NCBI GenBank assembly: GCA_038502055.1
Contig: JAXRKN010000045.1
Span: forward strand, 10,219,501 to 10,283,500
DNA length: 64,000 nt
Direction of reading: 5' to 3'
DNA from: Tanytarsus gracilentus
Lineage: Eukaryota; Arthropoda; Insecta; Diptera; Chironomidae
In this document: positions 58,001 through 62,559 of the stretch, one piece after another
How the letters are laid out: each line of letters begins with the position of its first letter
Position numbering within the stretch: the first letter of the stretch is position 1
Notes under the pieces: generated by a model
The model's input: only the letters and a program-made list of their open reading frames with translations
The model's database searches: none
Told to the model about the DNA's origin: nothing
Translations under genes and position numbers: made by a program

Positions 58001-60386
58001 TCATTGGCGACGGCCACACGCGCAAAAAAATAATAATTCTTAATTGCTTTTTAATTCACATATTTTTCTCTCTTAAATGGTGAGATGTCAAATATTTGAA
58101 TCTCGAAAAAAGTTATTAAATTCTTTTCTCGCGCGGCATGAATGAAACTTTATTCGGAGAAGCAACACAATGGACACGACCGTGAGAAGTCTGACGAGTT
58201 TTAATGTTTATCTATCAACGACTATGAATCTACTTTGAATTTATGAATGAAAAAAATTCTATTCAGAAGTGGGTGGGAGGCGTTTGGGGGGTTTGGGATG
58301 GGTGTCGGTACAGTTTAATTTATTAAAATAATTTTTAAATAATTTTTAATCAGTGCTAAAAAAATATTTGAATATTTTCCTGGATTTCATTAAACCATCC
58401 CAAACCCCGCAAATAAACCCCCCACAAAAAAGTTCTCATGTCCAGTCAAGATCATTAACATGACGTCATTAAATAAATCAAAAGAATTGTTTTTATTAAA
58501 AAAAATTTGCAGTGTACACACTCAGATTTTTTTATGAATGAACAATGCAGCAATAAATCAATCGGCGATCGTTAATGAAATTTTTTCGTTATGCAATTGA
58601 AAATATATCGCAATTTAATTGCCGCTCATCTCTCAACTCAACAGCAATAAATGCTACAAAACGTTTTTCATTCTTTATTCAACACAACAATGAGGAGAAC
58701 TTGCGTGATCGAGAACAACAATGTCTTACCGAAATAACGATTATTGTTATGCTGTTGCATCTCATTGAGCGTATGATTATAACGTAAGATGAACTTAAAT
58801 TGATATCGGAAACGGAAATACATTAAATGACCAGTGCTGCGGACGCAAAAAAAAGAACAAGTCACTTTTGATGTCCAATGGCAATAAATTATGATTTAAA
58901 GCGCATCCCAAAAAAAAGAGACAGTAATTTCTTTACACTTCAATTGCTTTCTTTTCTCCCTCTCGTGTGCCTCAAATTAAATAATGAAAAGTTGACAGCA
59001 ACACTTGAATGTTACAATTTGATTTATTGGAGTCACTAATGTCTTCCTCTCTCTCTCGCTCTTATTTAGGCTACACAACGTTACATGATCGCAATGAAAA
59101 TTCAACGCCGCCGAGCACTCAAATGTCCTATTTGCAAATGAATTCACTCAGGAACGGAAGCGGTGGAAATACGACTGCCAACAATCAGACTAGCATTTAT
59201 CCTATGCTTAAGGAGGAAAATAATAGCAACAGTGGAAATAATTCATCTAATTATCCTAGCTTAAGTGAATTATCGGTGAGTTCTTATGAAATTTAAATAT
59301 GAAATATATTTTAAACATTTTTCTCATCAGAATTACGGCATTTCCCATCACCCATCATCGTATGATGATCAACCACAAGACTATCCTCCCCTTCAGCAGT
59401 CATCACCATATCTTGAGAGTTCACCGGAATTCTATGCTGGCATCAGCGAATCCAAATACATGCCGACACACTTCAAGAACTCAAACTCAGGAACTTCAAA
59501 TGGCGTCTACTCGCGTGTCTCATCACGATACAGTGCACCGAGCGAAAACTATAGTGACTTCACGTACGAAGGCGGTCAACAGTTTCAGCAAGTGCCGGGC
59601 AGTGCATCGGCATCGTCGACAAGCAATCAACAGTCAACAAGCTCATCGAGTGAATGGAACATTTCACCGCACCACACACATCATCCCGACTTCCATCCCG
59701 CAGCACACAATCATCATCATTCAACCACATTGTCGCATCCACATCATGGACATCATCAGAACTGGAGTTCATTGGACAAGACATTGCTGAATAATTATAG
59801 CATGTTGCAGAATAATAACAACAATAATGGACTGACTAGTTCACTGTGTGGGACACTTTTGCCGGCCGGCCTCGGTGCCAACGGTCAACCATGTTTCACT
59901 GGCTCTGGACCCATTCAACTGTGGCAATTCCTTCTCGAACTCCTCACCGATAAATCTTGTCAAGGCTTCATCGCTTGGACTGGCGACGGATGGGAATTTA
60001 AACTTTCAGATCCCGATGAGGTAAAATTTGAAATTTAATTTCTAAAATAAAATAATTAAATTACCTTTCATTAATAGGTCGCAAGACGATGGGGCATTCG
60101 AAAGAACAAACCAAAAATGAATTATGAGAAATTAAGTCGAGGTCTTCGTTATTATTATGATAAAAATATCATTCACAAAACTGCTGGCAAACGCTACGTC
60201 TATCGATTTGTTTGTGATCTTCAAGCACTCCTTGGGTACGTTGTCGAAACATCTAAAAATTTAATTTGAAAAAAAAACTGTTGAAAAGTCATTAAATAAC
60301 TAATAATTTTTTAATCTTACAGATTATCACCAGAAGAGGTTCATAAGATGGTCGATTTAAAATCCGACAAGAAGGAAGACGATTAA
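5493..60386 (+). CDS. pnt: pointed-type Ets transcription factor (gene-level entry, distal P2-like isoform)
   Basis: The predicted join is 5493-5726, 12760-12865, 41564-41677, 42785-42988, 43808-44041, 59070-59275, 59331-60020, 60078-60235 and 60323-60386. It totals 2010 nt (669 aa plus stop), and every junction is GT-AG and phase-consistent. Domains in order: unique N-terminus (1-113); a PLTPG proline-directed MAPK site (Thr about 122); SAM/Pointed domain (about 128-220); Ser/Asn/Gly-, His- and Gln-rich linker (about 220-558); Ets DNA-binding domain (about 559-645); and a short acidic tail ending in KKEDD. This order matches Drosophila PntP2 and vertebrate ETS1/2. The family binds GGAA/T sites and activates transcription when ERK phosphorylates the Thr next to the SAM domain. 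Two other first exons (38544 and 55474) give alternative isoforms. Several introns are very large (28.7 kb and 15 kb), and two of them host other genes. Family identity is highly likely; the exact isoform set is inferred. Confidence 0.93.
6681..6704. repeat. (AC)n microsatellite
   Basis: An uninterrupted CA run of about ten units lies within pnt intron 1. Confidence 0.9.
7181..7288 (+). repeat. 60-bp direct tandem duplication carrying a B-box-like word
   Basis: Two copies of a 60-bp unit (7181-7240 and 7241-7288, the second incomplete) share TTGAAGGTTC, then ATCC/GTCCTAAAATTAAAG, then TTCAATATA with few changes. Each contains a GGTTCGAATCC-like Pol III B-box word (GGTTCGAGTCC and GGTTCTAATCC). 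Confidence 0.8.
8134..8157 (+). repeat. (GAA)n microsatellite
   Basis: About seven GAA/AGA triplets in a row in pnt intron 1. Confidence 0.85.
8581..8670 (-). mobile_element. tRNA-derived SINE-like segment or tRNA pseudogene
   Basis: Read on the minus strand, there is an A-box-like TAGCTCAAGAGG (about 8659-8648), then a short CCGAC-ACG-TCGG stem region, then a perfect B-box word GGTTCGAATCC (about 8592-8582) roughly 60 nt downstream. Spacing and order fit an internal RNA polymerase III promoter. A full cloverleaf is not present, since the acceptor and D stems do not pair and the variable region is AT-expanded. A decayed SINE head or tRNA pseudogene is therefore more likely than a working tRNA. 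Confidence 0.5.
8815..8860 (-). mobile_element. Second tRNA-SINE-like fragment
   Basis: On the minus strand, GTGTCGATTGATACTC is followed directly by GGTTCGATTCC. The TCG(G/A)TTGATACT core matches the segment at 8581-8670, which has GTCGGTTGATACT before an AT-rich insertion and its own B box. Two nearby copies of the same core suggest a repeat family rather than chance. Confidence 0.45.
9136..9253. mobile_element. Short inverted-repeat (MITE-like) element, CAAGGG-TGGAAA family
   Basis: The left end GGAGTGGAAACTT and right end AAAGTTTCCTTCGC are imperfect inverted copies flanking about 90 bp of A/T. They resemble the termini of the better-preserved elements at 11078, 40385, 43395 and 47259. 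This is the weakest member of that set. Confidence 0.4.
10168..10173 (-). terminator. Poly(A) signal of NDUFS4
   Basis: AATAAA on the minus strand lies 17-22 nt after the stop codon. A second copy is at 10148-10153. The 3'UTR would be very short, as is usual for small housekeeping genes. Confidence 0.6.
10190..10546 (-). CDS. NDUFS4: NDUFS4 exon 2 (conserved core)
   Basis: It follows the acceptor AAATTTCCAG and encodes 118 residues plus TGA. All strongly conserved NDUFS4 motifs are here, ending in KRTRASTK, the typical C-terminus of the family that in mammals contains a proposed PKA-type site (RVS). The Ser is preceded by Ala in this protein, so RAS replaces RVS. Confidence 0.95.
   Translation of the reverse strand, partial: TNLAPINGVPDEQVKSRRVRIFIPSKNAMQSGTANTNRWQIEFDTRERWENPLMGWSSSGDPLSNLVVNFSSKADAIAHCEKNGWKWFVSSDEKPKKEKSKNYAEIFSWNKRTRASTK
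10190..10785 (-). CDS. NDUFS4: NADH:ubiquinone oxidoreductase 18-kDa subunit (NDUFS4/ND-18), nested antisense in pnt intron 1
   Basis: The join is 10785-10600 and 10546-10190 on the minus strand, 180 aa. It encodes an accessory subunit of mitochondrial complex I at the base of the NADH module, needed for assembly and stability. The N-terminus MKMFSIARRICQ is a basic, amphipathic mitochondrial targeting sequence. The core carries the family signatures RRVRIFIPSKNAMQSG, EFDTRERWENPLMGW, a DPLSNLVVNFSSK segment and the C-terminal FSWNKRTRASTK, which match NDUFS4 across animals. The 53-nt intron (10547-10599) removes a short in-frame extension: exon 1 ends ...SLPKE before GTGATT, and exon 2 resumes TNLAPINGVPDEQ after CCAG. 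Phase is 0. Length is close to the usual 175-185 aa. No breaks are seen, so the gene looks functional. A shortened start at Met3 is possible. Confidence 0.95.
10600..10785 (-). CDS. NDUFS4: NDUFS4 exon 1 (targeting sequence)
   Basis: It encodes 62 residues from the ATG at 10785-10783 to ...SLVSLPKE, with the donor GTGATT at 10599. The cleavable mitochondrial presequence lies here; a poorly conserved charged stretch (DKVEKEREK) follows. Confidence 0.88.
10786..12759. other. pnt intron 1, right part
   Basis: This holds the presumed divergent promoter of NDUFS4 (just right of 10785, no TATA box recognised) and one MITE-like element (11078-11190). The overlapping open frames at 11.5-11.9 kb on both strands have no recognisable motif and are treated as chance. 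The last bases are the acceptor TATTTTCAG for the next pnt exon. Confidence 0.6.
11078..11190. mobile_element. MITE-like element, CAAGGG-TGGAAA family, 113 bp
   Basis: The left terminus CAAGGGATGGAAAAT and the right terminus, read on the minus strand as CAAAGGGTTGGAAAAT, pair with one mismatch and one gap. The interior is almost pure A/T. The same termini bound elements at 40385, 43395 and 47259. Confidence 0.6.
12760..12865 (+). CDS. pnt: pnt exon 2 of the distal isoform
   Basis: The 106-nt exon runs from TATTTTCAG| to ATGG|GTGAGT and encodes GYDGQPMLLKEEPEDGP..., then a Ser-rich stretch ending SNEESM. It enters in phase 0 and leaves with one extra base, so the next codon is G+AT (Asp) with the exon at 41564. 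LLKEEPED fits the SUMO-acceptor pattern (hydrophobic-K-x-E) followed by acidic residues. Similar LKEE appears again in the shared exon at 59070. Confidence 0.8.
12866..18648. other. pnt intron 2, left part (non-coding)
   Basis: This is AT-rich intronic DNA. It contains a B-box-like word GGGATTCGAACCC at 17375-17387 and a stretch of TACGTTAAA/CCGTTAAA words at about 15.49-15.70 kb. No coding region is supported. The open frames at 14994-15344 and 17826-18062 (minus) have no recognisable features. Confidence 0.65.
18649..18981 (+). CDS. COX6A: Cytochrome c oxidase subunit 6A (COX6A), intronless gene nested in pnt intron 2
   Basis: 110 aa, complete, ATG to TGA. COX6A is a small nuclear-encoded subunit of mitochondrial complex IV in the inner membrane, involved in dimer stability and in adjusting activity. 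Visible features: a basic N-terminal presequence (MISQIFKRFFQ); a matrix-side HARGAWKLWKRL segment; one transmembrane helix (LFFFVALPGVFTCALNTYL, residues about 44-62); then the intermembrane-space tail with the family signatures RRRNKRFPWGDGNHTLFHN and NPRLNALPEGYE. Length matches the usual 105-115 aa. There is no intron, but all hallmark motifs are intact and a poly(A) signal follows. It could be the ancestral single-exon gene or an old functional retrocopy; the sequence alone cannot tell. It lies on the same strand as pnt. Confidence 0.95.
   Translation: MISQIFKRFFQTASPTLINQGTAATAGHARGAWKLWKRLFFFVALPGVFTCALNTYLEHERKDHERPPFVEYEYMRRRNKRFPWGDGNHTLFHNPRLNALPEGYEEVDEH
19029..19034 (+). terminator. 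Poly(A) signal of COX6A
   Basis: AATAAA lies 48 nt after the COX6A stop codon. Because it is on the pnt sense strand, it could also cause premature polyadenylation of the long pnt pre-mRNA unless it is suppressed. Confidence 0.6.
19895..19956 (-). repeat. CCCGGGAT dispersed repeat, copy 1
   Basis: On the minus strand, CCCGAAATTTAAAATCCCGG and then GATATTTCAAAGCTC align with CCCGAAATTTGAAATCCCGG and then GATTTTCGAAACCTC of the copy at 31514-31610. These GC-rich words stand out strongly from the A/T background. Confidence 0.65.
21431..21953. mobile_element. Foldback (long inverted-repeat) element, arms of about 215 bp
   Basis: The left arm is about 21431-21645 and the right arm about 21728-21953. 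The right arm read on the minus strand repeats the left arm almost base for base, with scattered 1-2-nt indels; I estimate about 90% identity by eye. Matching landmarks include GTAAAAAAAATTTAACAACA, CACGGAAAAGTATTAAATAA, CAGTAAACATTTTGA, CTTGTAAACTTAAAACTAAA and TTATCGCAACATATTAAACA. The loop is only about 82 bp and no transposase frame is present. It is likely a non-autonomous foldback or MITE-like DNA element. Because it lies in a transcribed intron, its RNA could form a stem of about 200 bp. Confidence 0.85.
22004..22036. repeat. (TC)n microsatellite
   Basis: An uninterrupted TC run of about 16 units, just right of the foldback element. On the other strand this is a GAGA-factor-type repeat. 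Confidence 0.9.
23076..23093. repeat. 18-bp perfect palindrome
   Basis: CTCCGATGTACATCGGAG is its own reverse complement. This is unusual in GC content for its surroundings. It could be a dimeric binding site or chance. Confidence 0.6.
23744..23794. repeat. Short hairpin (14-bp arms with one mismatch, 23-nt loop)
   Basis: AATTGCCGTGTGTA at 23744-23757 pairs with TACACACGGCAGTT at 23781-23794, the inner 11 bp perfectly. The stem is too short for a standard pre-miRNA. It may be the ends of a tiny inverted-repeat element. Confidence 0.5.
26116..26199. mobile_element. Short inverted-repeat element, TTAACGG family
   Basis: It is bounded by TTAACGG at the left and CCGTTAA at the right, with an A/T interior containing ATTTAATTTTAAATT. 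The same arrangement occurs at 42235-42322 and 46101-46193. Confidence 0.45.
28867..28880 (+). repeat. (GA)n run
   Basis: About seven GA units in an AG-rich stretch of pnt intron 2. Confidence 0.7.
31514..31610 (+). repeat. CCCGGGAT dispersed repeat, copy 2
   Basis: It contains TCGGGATCCCGGGATCCCGG, then AGTCCCGGGATCCCGAAATT, then AATCCCGGGATTTTCGAAAC. The right half aligns with copy 1 (19895-19956) in inverted orientation. Nested palindromes (CCCGGG, GGATCC) would fold strongly. It is probably the remnant of a dispersed element; I do not recognise its class. Confidence 0.7.
34606..35171 (-). pseudogene. Possible decayed coding fragment of unknown origin
   Basis: Two adjacent minus-strand frames (35171-34884, 34842-34606) read more like protein than their surroundings. 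Examples are a KIERDIGSIFERDIRDLYLD segment followed by TPMHLQMGLKNIVKNGKQL in the first, and EEINQRIQHACNLLYKHKQ in the second. They lie in order on one strand but in separate frames with stops between. The LDTPMHLQMGL stretch is loosely like a P-x-x-LHL-x-LG pattern seen in some transposase-related proteins. This is a weak impression, not an identification, and chance is possible. Confidence 0.2.
35917..36226 (+). promoter_or_regulatory. pnt: Candidate promoter and 5'UTR exon for the internal pnt isoform
   Basis: The exon with the internal start at 38544 is preceded by a strong acceptor (TATTTTTTCACAG, ending 38333), so that isoform needs an upstream untranslated exon. ACAGTCGGACGG near 35917 resembles an arthropod initiator plus a CGGACG downstream-promoter word. 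The following A/T-rich, ATG-poor stretch ends at a donor-like TTAG|GTAAAA (36226/36227). All of this is inferred from motifs. Confidence 0.22.
38544..38823 (+). CDS. pnt: pnt alternative first coding exon (internal, SAM-containing isoform)
   Basis: After the acceptor ending 38333 and about 210 nt of 5'UTR, an ATG at 38544 opens 93 codons: MDEYSVFKPPQQYKMTNEWI..., then an Asn/Gln/Ser-rich stretch, ending NKFLKPRG|. The donor CGAG|GTAAGT leaves one base in the codon, exactly as the exon at 12760 does, so both can splice to 41564 and rebuild Asp. The resulting protein would be 649 aa and keep the MAPK site, SAM and Ets domains. Drosophila pnt also has more than one SAM-containing isoform with different N-termini. 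Domain support is absent in this exon, but the splice logic and codon-like composition are good. Confidence 0.75.
38824..41563. other. pnt intron between the internal start exon and the MAPK-site exon
   Basis: No gene is supported. It contains the smallest CAAGGG-TGGAAA inverted-repeat element (40385-40422) and ends in the acceptor TTTTACGCAACAG. The open frame at 39769-39981 has no recognisable feature. Confidence 0.65.
40385..40422. mobile_element. Minimal inverted-repeat element, CAAGGG-TGGAAA family, 38 bp
   Basis: AAGGGATGGAAACT and AGTTTCCACCCCTT are inverted copies with one mismatch, separated by only about 10 bp. It looks like bare terminal repeats whose interior has been lost, or a solo fused pair. 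Confidence 0.55.
41564..41677 (+). CDS. pnt: pnt exon with the MAPK phosphorylation site
   Basis: 114 nt, phase 1 in and out. It reads DQPQMPPLTPGTNKKLSEAL... and ends YKITK. PLTPG is the proline-directed ERK site just before the SAM domain. In Drosophila PntP2 (Thr151) and vertebrate ETS1/2 this Thr is the MAPK target needed for Ras-dependent activation. The following LSEALHASFASWEKEVQ is the first helix of the extended Pointed domain. The exon is shared by the distal and internal isoforms and absent from the P1-like isoform. Confidence 0.93.
41678..42784. other. pnt intron within the SAM/PNT-coding region
   Basis: 1.1-kb AT-rich intron with a TTAACGG palindromic element (42235-42322). No coding sequence is seen. 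It ends in the acceptor AACTCATTTAG. Confidence 0.75.
42235..42322. repeat. TTAACGG palindromic repeat, about 88 bp
   Basis: TTTTAACGG and AACCGTT occur four times in alternating orientation around AAATTTAAAATTTAA, giving two nested hairpins. It shares termini and core words with 26116-26199 and 46101-46193. Confidence 0.6.
42785..42988 (+). CDS. pnt: pnt exon encoding the SAM/Pointed domain core
   Basis: 204 nt, phase 1 in and out. It encodes DPRHWTPEHVLIWLNWAKRE..., a middle EINSFEAFFKMHGHDIVGLG, and an end FTGDILWEHLEILLKG. This is the Pointed/SAM fold of ETS1/2, Pnt and relatives, a protein-interaction domain that docks ERK and partner proteins. The conserved W-x-P-E-H-V start and GDILWEHLEIL end are intact. 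The P1-like isoform lacks it. Confidence 0.96.
43395..43527. mobile_element. MITE-like element, CAAGGG-TGGAAA family, 133 bp
   Basis: The left terminus CAAGGGAGAGAAACTT pairs with the right terminus GAGTTTCCACCCCTA, imperfectly. The interior TTTCACTTTCCATAATTTTC also occurs in intron 2 near 28.17 kb, so the interior belongs to a dispersed repeat as well. Confidence 0.5.
43667..43682 (+). repeat. (GA)n microsatellite
   Basis: Eight GA units upstream of the pnt exon at 43808. Confidence 0.85.
43808..44041 (+). CDS. pnt: pnt linker exon, Ser/Thr/Asn-rich
   Basis: 234 nt between CCCCTCAG| and GGTG|GTGAGT, phase 1 in and out. It encodes DCEKSSANDQQNLFESVCVS, then long Ser/Thr/Asn runs, ending APAASGG. 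This is the unstructured region after the SAM domain, probably transactivating or regulatory. It joins the exon at 59070 across a 15-kb intron, giving ...GGGYTTLHDRNE. Confidence 0.88.
46101..46193. mobile_element. Short inverted-repeat element, TTAACGG family
   Basis: AATTTAACGG at the left and CCGTTAATT at the right flank an A/T interior with a further internal TTTAACGG. Same family as 26116-26199 and 42235-42322. Confidence 0.5.
47259..47360. mobile_element. MITE-like element, CAAGGG-TGGAAA family, 102 bp
   Basis: CAAGGGATAGAAAATTT at the left and, read on the minus strand, CAAGGGGATGGAAGTTTTTT at the right. Interior is A/T only. No target-site duplication can be set with confidence. Confidence 0.55.
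50830..51060 (-). pseudogene. Possible decayed coding remnant
   Basis: On the minus strand, one frame reads KFGNDDFDMVQSSCIIDNPN, then VISQLYESLAKIEVGHVCFK, then LVTLG and a TAA (50899-50901), after which the same frame continues ASIHDEKEEDIQF. GC content is higher than in neighbouring DNA and the residue use is protein-like. I do not recognise the family. It could be an exon remnant of a transposon or gene, or chance. Confidence 0.25.
51526..51920 (+). repeat. 129-bp tandem repeats (43-codon period)
   Basis: About three and a half copies. Because 129 is a multiple of three, one frame (51445-51984) stays open and translates to repeats such as HFGCPWHYWPSMMDIPQKSS, each followed by DSWSNHEFNDTHEAI. 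There is no signal peptide or known domain. It is not called as a gene. Confidence 0.85.
52151..52176 (+). repeat. (GGAC)n run at the 3' part of the element
   Basis: Six GGAC units preceded by CAGACAGAC, inside the 51395-52218 element. Confidence 0.9.
55099..55473 (+). promoter_or_regulatory. pnt: Probable promoter and 5'UTR of the P1-like pnt isoform
   Basis: No good acceptor precedes the P1 coding exon, so transcription probably starts nearby. A GAGA run (about 55112-55123) lies about 350 bp before the ATG. The frame is also open upstream of the ATG back to a TGA at 55378, reading through GCAACTCTGCTACCGCCGAC without an ATG. That leaves a small chance of a non-AUG start or a spliced upstream exon. 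The start site itself is not identified. Confidence 0.35.
55474..55669 (+). CDS. pnt: pnt P1-like first coding exon
   Basis: The first in-frame ATG (55474) opens MVLQSYGFSINSDEECTEIN... and the exon ends NYAAPG|, donor CCAG|GTAAAA with one base left over. This fits the phase of the shared exon at 59070 (giving ...AAPGYTTLHDRNE). The isoform would be 437 aa with the Ets domain but without SAM and MAPK site. That corresponds to PntP1 in Drosophila, the constitutively active, transcriptionally induced form. The N-terminal boundary is uncertain because the frame stays open upstream. Confidence 0.75.
55670..59069. other. Intron between P1 first exon and the common exons
   Basis: 3.4 kb. It holds a consensus Ets site ACCGGAAGT at 55820-55828, about 150 bp past the P1 donor, and a G-rich hairpin (58271-58408). 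No coding region is supported; overlapping frames at 57.0-57.5 kb on both strands look accidental. Confidence 0.65.
58271..58408 (+). repeat. G-rich inverted repeat with G-quadruplex pattern
   Basis: GGGGTTTGGGATGG (58288-58301) is repeated inverted as CCATCCCAAACCCC (58395-58408), and CCCCCC follows at 58418-58423. The left arm from 58271 also has runs GGG-T-GGG-N8-GGGGGG-TTT-GGG-AT-GGG. It lies on the pnt sense strand in an otherwise A/T-rich intron. Confidence 0.65.
59070..59275 (+). CDS. pnt: pnt common exon (all isoforms)
   Basis: 206 nt, entered in phase 1 and left in phase 0 at TCG|GTGAGT. It encodes YTTLHDRNENSTPPSTQMSY..., then IYPMLKEENNS, ending YPSLSELS. LKEE fits a SUMO-acceptor pattern, as in exon 2. 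First exon shared by the SAM-containing and P1-like forms. Confidence 0.9.
59331..60020 (+). CDS. pnt: pnt common exon: linker and first half of the Ets domain
   Basis: 690 nt (230 codons) after a 55-nt intron. The linker is rich in Tyr/Ser, then Gln, then His (HHTHHPDFHPAAHNHHH) and Asn. The last 38 residues begin the Ets domain: GPIQLWQFLLELLTDKSCQG, then FIAWTGDGWEFKLSDPDE|. The splice within the Ets domain after DPDE is the classic ETS1/2/Pnt position. The ATG at 59286 is intronic and not a start. Confidence 0.95.
60078..60235 (+). CDS. pnt: pnt Ets-domain exon (DNA recognition helix)
   Basis: 158 nt after a 57-nt intron. It encodes VARRWGIRKNKPKMNYEKLS, then RGLRYYYDKNIIHKTAGKRY, then VYRFVCDLQALLG. 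It contains the recognition helix with the two invariant arginines (RGLRYYY) that contact the GGA core. All key residues are intact. Confidence 0.97.
60323..60386 (+). CDS. pnt: pnt last coding exon
   Basis: 64 nt after an 87-nt intron: LSPEEVHKMVDLKSDKKEDD, then TAA. It matches the short tail after the Ets domain in ETS1/2 and Pnt (a PEE-H-x-M-D-K motif). The acidic end KKEDD closes the protein. Confidence 0.92.
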
Positions 60387-61943
60387 ATCTTGATCAAGAC
60401 GTGGAGTTGAACTTTCATGTGCCTTAAACTAACCTTCTGAAGTCCTTCTTTTTATTTTGAAATATTCTTCCTACTTGCTGATGAATGAATGCGACGATGT
60501 GTTGTTGATCTGTGTGTACATATCTCGCTCCCCCTTCTCCTGATCTTCGCGCGGACCTTAGAAAAACTTTTATTCGATAAATACATTTTTGTGATAACTT
60601 ATAAGAGAAAAAAAACCTTAGATGTTTAGTGTCCTTTTTTAATTGTAATTTTTATTATTGACTTTTTATCGAAAAAAAAATTATTAGAATTATTATTCGG
60701 GGAGTTAATTTGGTATTAAATTTTAATAGAATTTTCTTCGCATTAATTAGCGAGAAAATTGACCAAAGTGAAAAATCATGAGCATGACCTTATAGTGTAT
60801 TTGAAATGAGGACCCTTCATGAGTGACTCCCTTTTTAAAAAAAAGCTCCTTACAGTGACGCATCAAAGATTGAATGATTTTCCAATTGACGATTTTATGA
60901 TCTCCAGTTGTTCTCTTCCTCCCCTCATTGAAAAAAATATTATTATTATATTGATAATCTGATGACTTTTATATCGACTTTAATATGCAATGAAAAAATT
61001 CAATCGCGTCACAAAAATAAAAGAAAAATTTTACCAAAAAAAAGAAAAATTATTTTGTGTCTATTACGTAAAAAAATTTAAAAATCTAAAATAAATCTAG
61101 TTGTTAAATTTTATGTTAGTGTCGCATAAGCAATTCAAGAGATGAAAGTTGTAAATAAATTTTCACACACCTACATTATTTATAATCACTTCTATATTTT
61201 GAGAAGGCAAAAAAAAATTATTTTATGCTCTAGAAAGTAAGGATGAGAAAAAGAATTTGAGAAGAGAATGATCAATGCTGCGATCAACAAGTTTATAATA
61301 GCTAAAAAACCTTCCTCTGTATTATTGAAATTCTTAAATTAAATTGAAAATGAAAAATAAAAAGTTAATAGAAAAAAAATATATAAATTTAATGTTGTTG
61401 ATTTTCCTCCAAATTTATTGCAGCCGTGATAAGGAAACAGAAAATGTGTGAATGAAGCCATAAAAGTAAAAGTTGAATGTTAAGGGCTTTCGGTAAGGTT
61501 AATTTCTAGAAAATTGTTCAAGGCAAATTTAAGTGGCTTTTAAACTATTACTTAGTGCTTTCTGATTTAATTTTTTTTTTAGATTTTAATCACTCATAAA
61601 AATTTAAATCCTTAATTTCGAATTTCAAATTTTTCACTCAAACTTTTTTCAAATTAGGCTACTTTAAAATTAATCTGCAAGTCACTTGATATTCGCTTAG
61701 TGAATGAAATCAAACTGTCGCTCATTCTCACTCGAAAAATTGTTCTAAATTTTTTTCTTGACAGCAATTAAACGTTGACGTTTATTAATTAAAGCTATTG
61801 TGAAGCTACGAAATGTTTTTTATGCAAATTAAGAATTTTTAAGCTTTTCACTTATCGCCCAAAATGACGTTAACCTCAGTTAATTCCAAGTTGATATAAA
61901 AGAAGGCGAATGTTAAGCTTTTGATTTCAGTCAGTGAAGGAAA
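60387..61943. other. pnt 3'UTR and intergenic spacer before the astacin gene
   Basis: AATAAA signals on the pnt strand lie at 61016-61021, 61154-61159 and 61356-61361, giving a likely 3'UTR of 0.6-1 kb with several possible ends. The remaining about 550 bp up to the astacin promoter is A/T-rich with no coding sequence. Confidence 0.55.
61895..61932 (+). promoter_or_regulatory. Core promoter of the astacin gene (TATA box and initiator)
   Basis: TATAAAA at 61895-61901 is followed 26-30 bp later by TCAGTC (61927-61932), an arthropod initiator, with a second TCAGTG at 61931. The start would be at about 61929-61933, leaving a leader of only 11-15 nt before the ATG at 61944. A strong TATA/Inr pair is typical of highly expressed, tissue-specific secreted-protein genes. 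Confidence 0.75.
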
Positions 61944-62559
61944 ATGAAAAAGTTTTTCGTAATTTTGACGCTCCTCGGAGTAAAGCAAGTTCTTGCAGTT
62001 CCACTCATGAGCGAGTCTGTGGACGATGTAATTGACTTGGCGAGATTTGGTGACACAATTTATGGAGATCCGGATGAAAAAACTGGAAAGATGGTTGACG
62101 AATGGTCACCAGATAGTGAAGTGAATCCCGAAGAACTTGGAAATTATTTAGAAGGTGATATTTTAGTTCCACCAGGCGAGGGTCGCAGTGGATTAGTAAA
62201 GGAGTCAACTCACTGGCCAGGTGGCGTAGTTCCATTCATCATCGATTCAAGTGTACCGCCAAGTGATCGAAATGTCATCCAGAGTTGCATGAACGAGTAT
62301 CACACAAAAACTTGCATTCGATTTGTGCCAAAATCTTCCGAACGTGATTATCTTGTGATTAAAAATTCACAAACTGGATGTTGGAGTAGTGTGGGCAGAA
62401 TTGGAGGCCGACAAGAAGTCAATTTACAAACTGGTGGATGTACATCGAGAATCGGAACGCCTTGTCATGAGCTCATGCATGCTTTGGGATTTTTACATGA
62501 ACAAAGTCGATCTGACCGCGACAGTTTTGTCAAAATTTTGAGGCAAAATATTAAACCAG
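61944..62559 (+). CDS. Astacin exon 1 (signal peptide, propeptide, zinc-binding site)
   Basis: 616 nt ending KP|GTAATT. The following 51-nt intron (62560-62610) has no in-frame stop, so an unspliced transcript stays in frame and would insert 17 residues. Removing it gives NIKPETVGNF, which fits the family pattern (NI-x-P-x-x-x-x-NF) far better. Confidence 0.88.

Noticed and set aside
59286..59330. ATG at 59286 as a pnt start
   Set aside because: It lies within the 55-nt intron between TCG|GTGAGT and CATCAG|AAT; spliced phases exclude it.
59560..59784. Minus-strand and alternate-frame proteins over the pnt His-rich exon
   Set aside because: Shadows of the real pnt frame.
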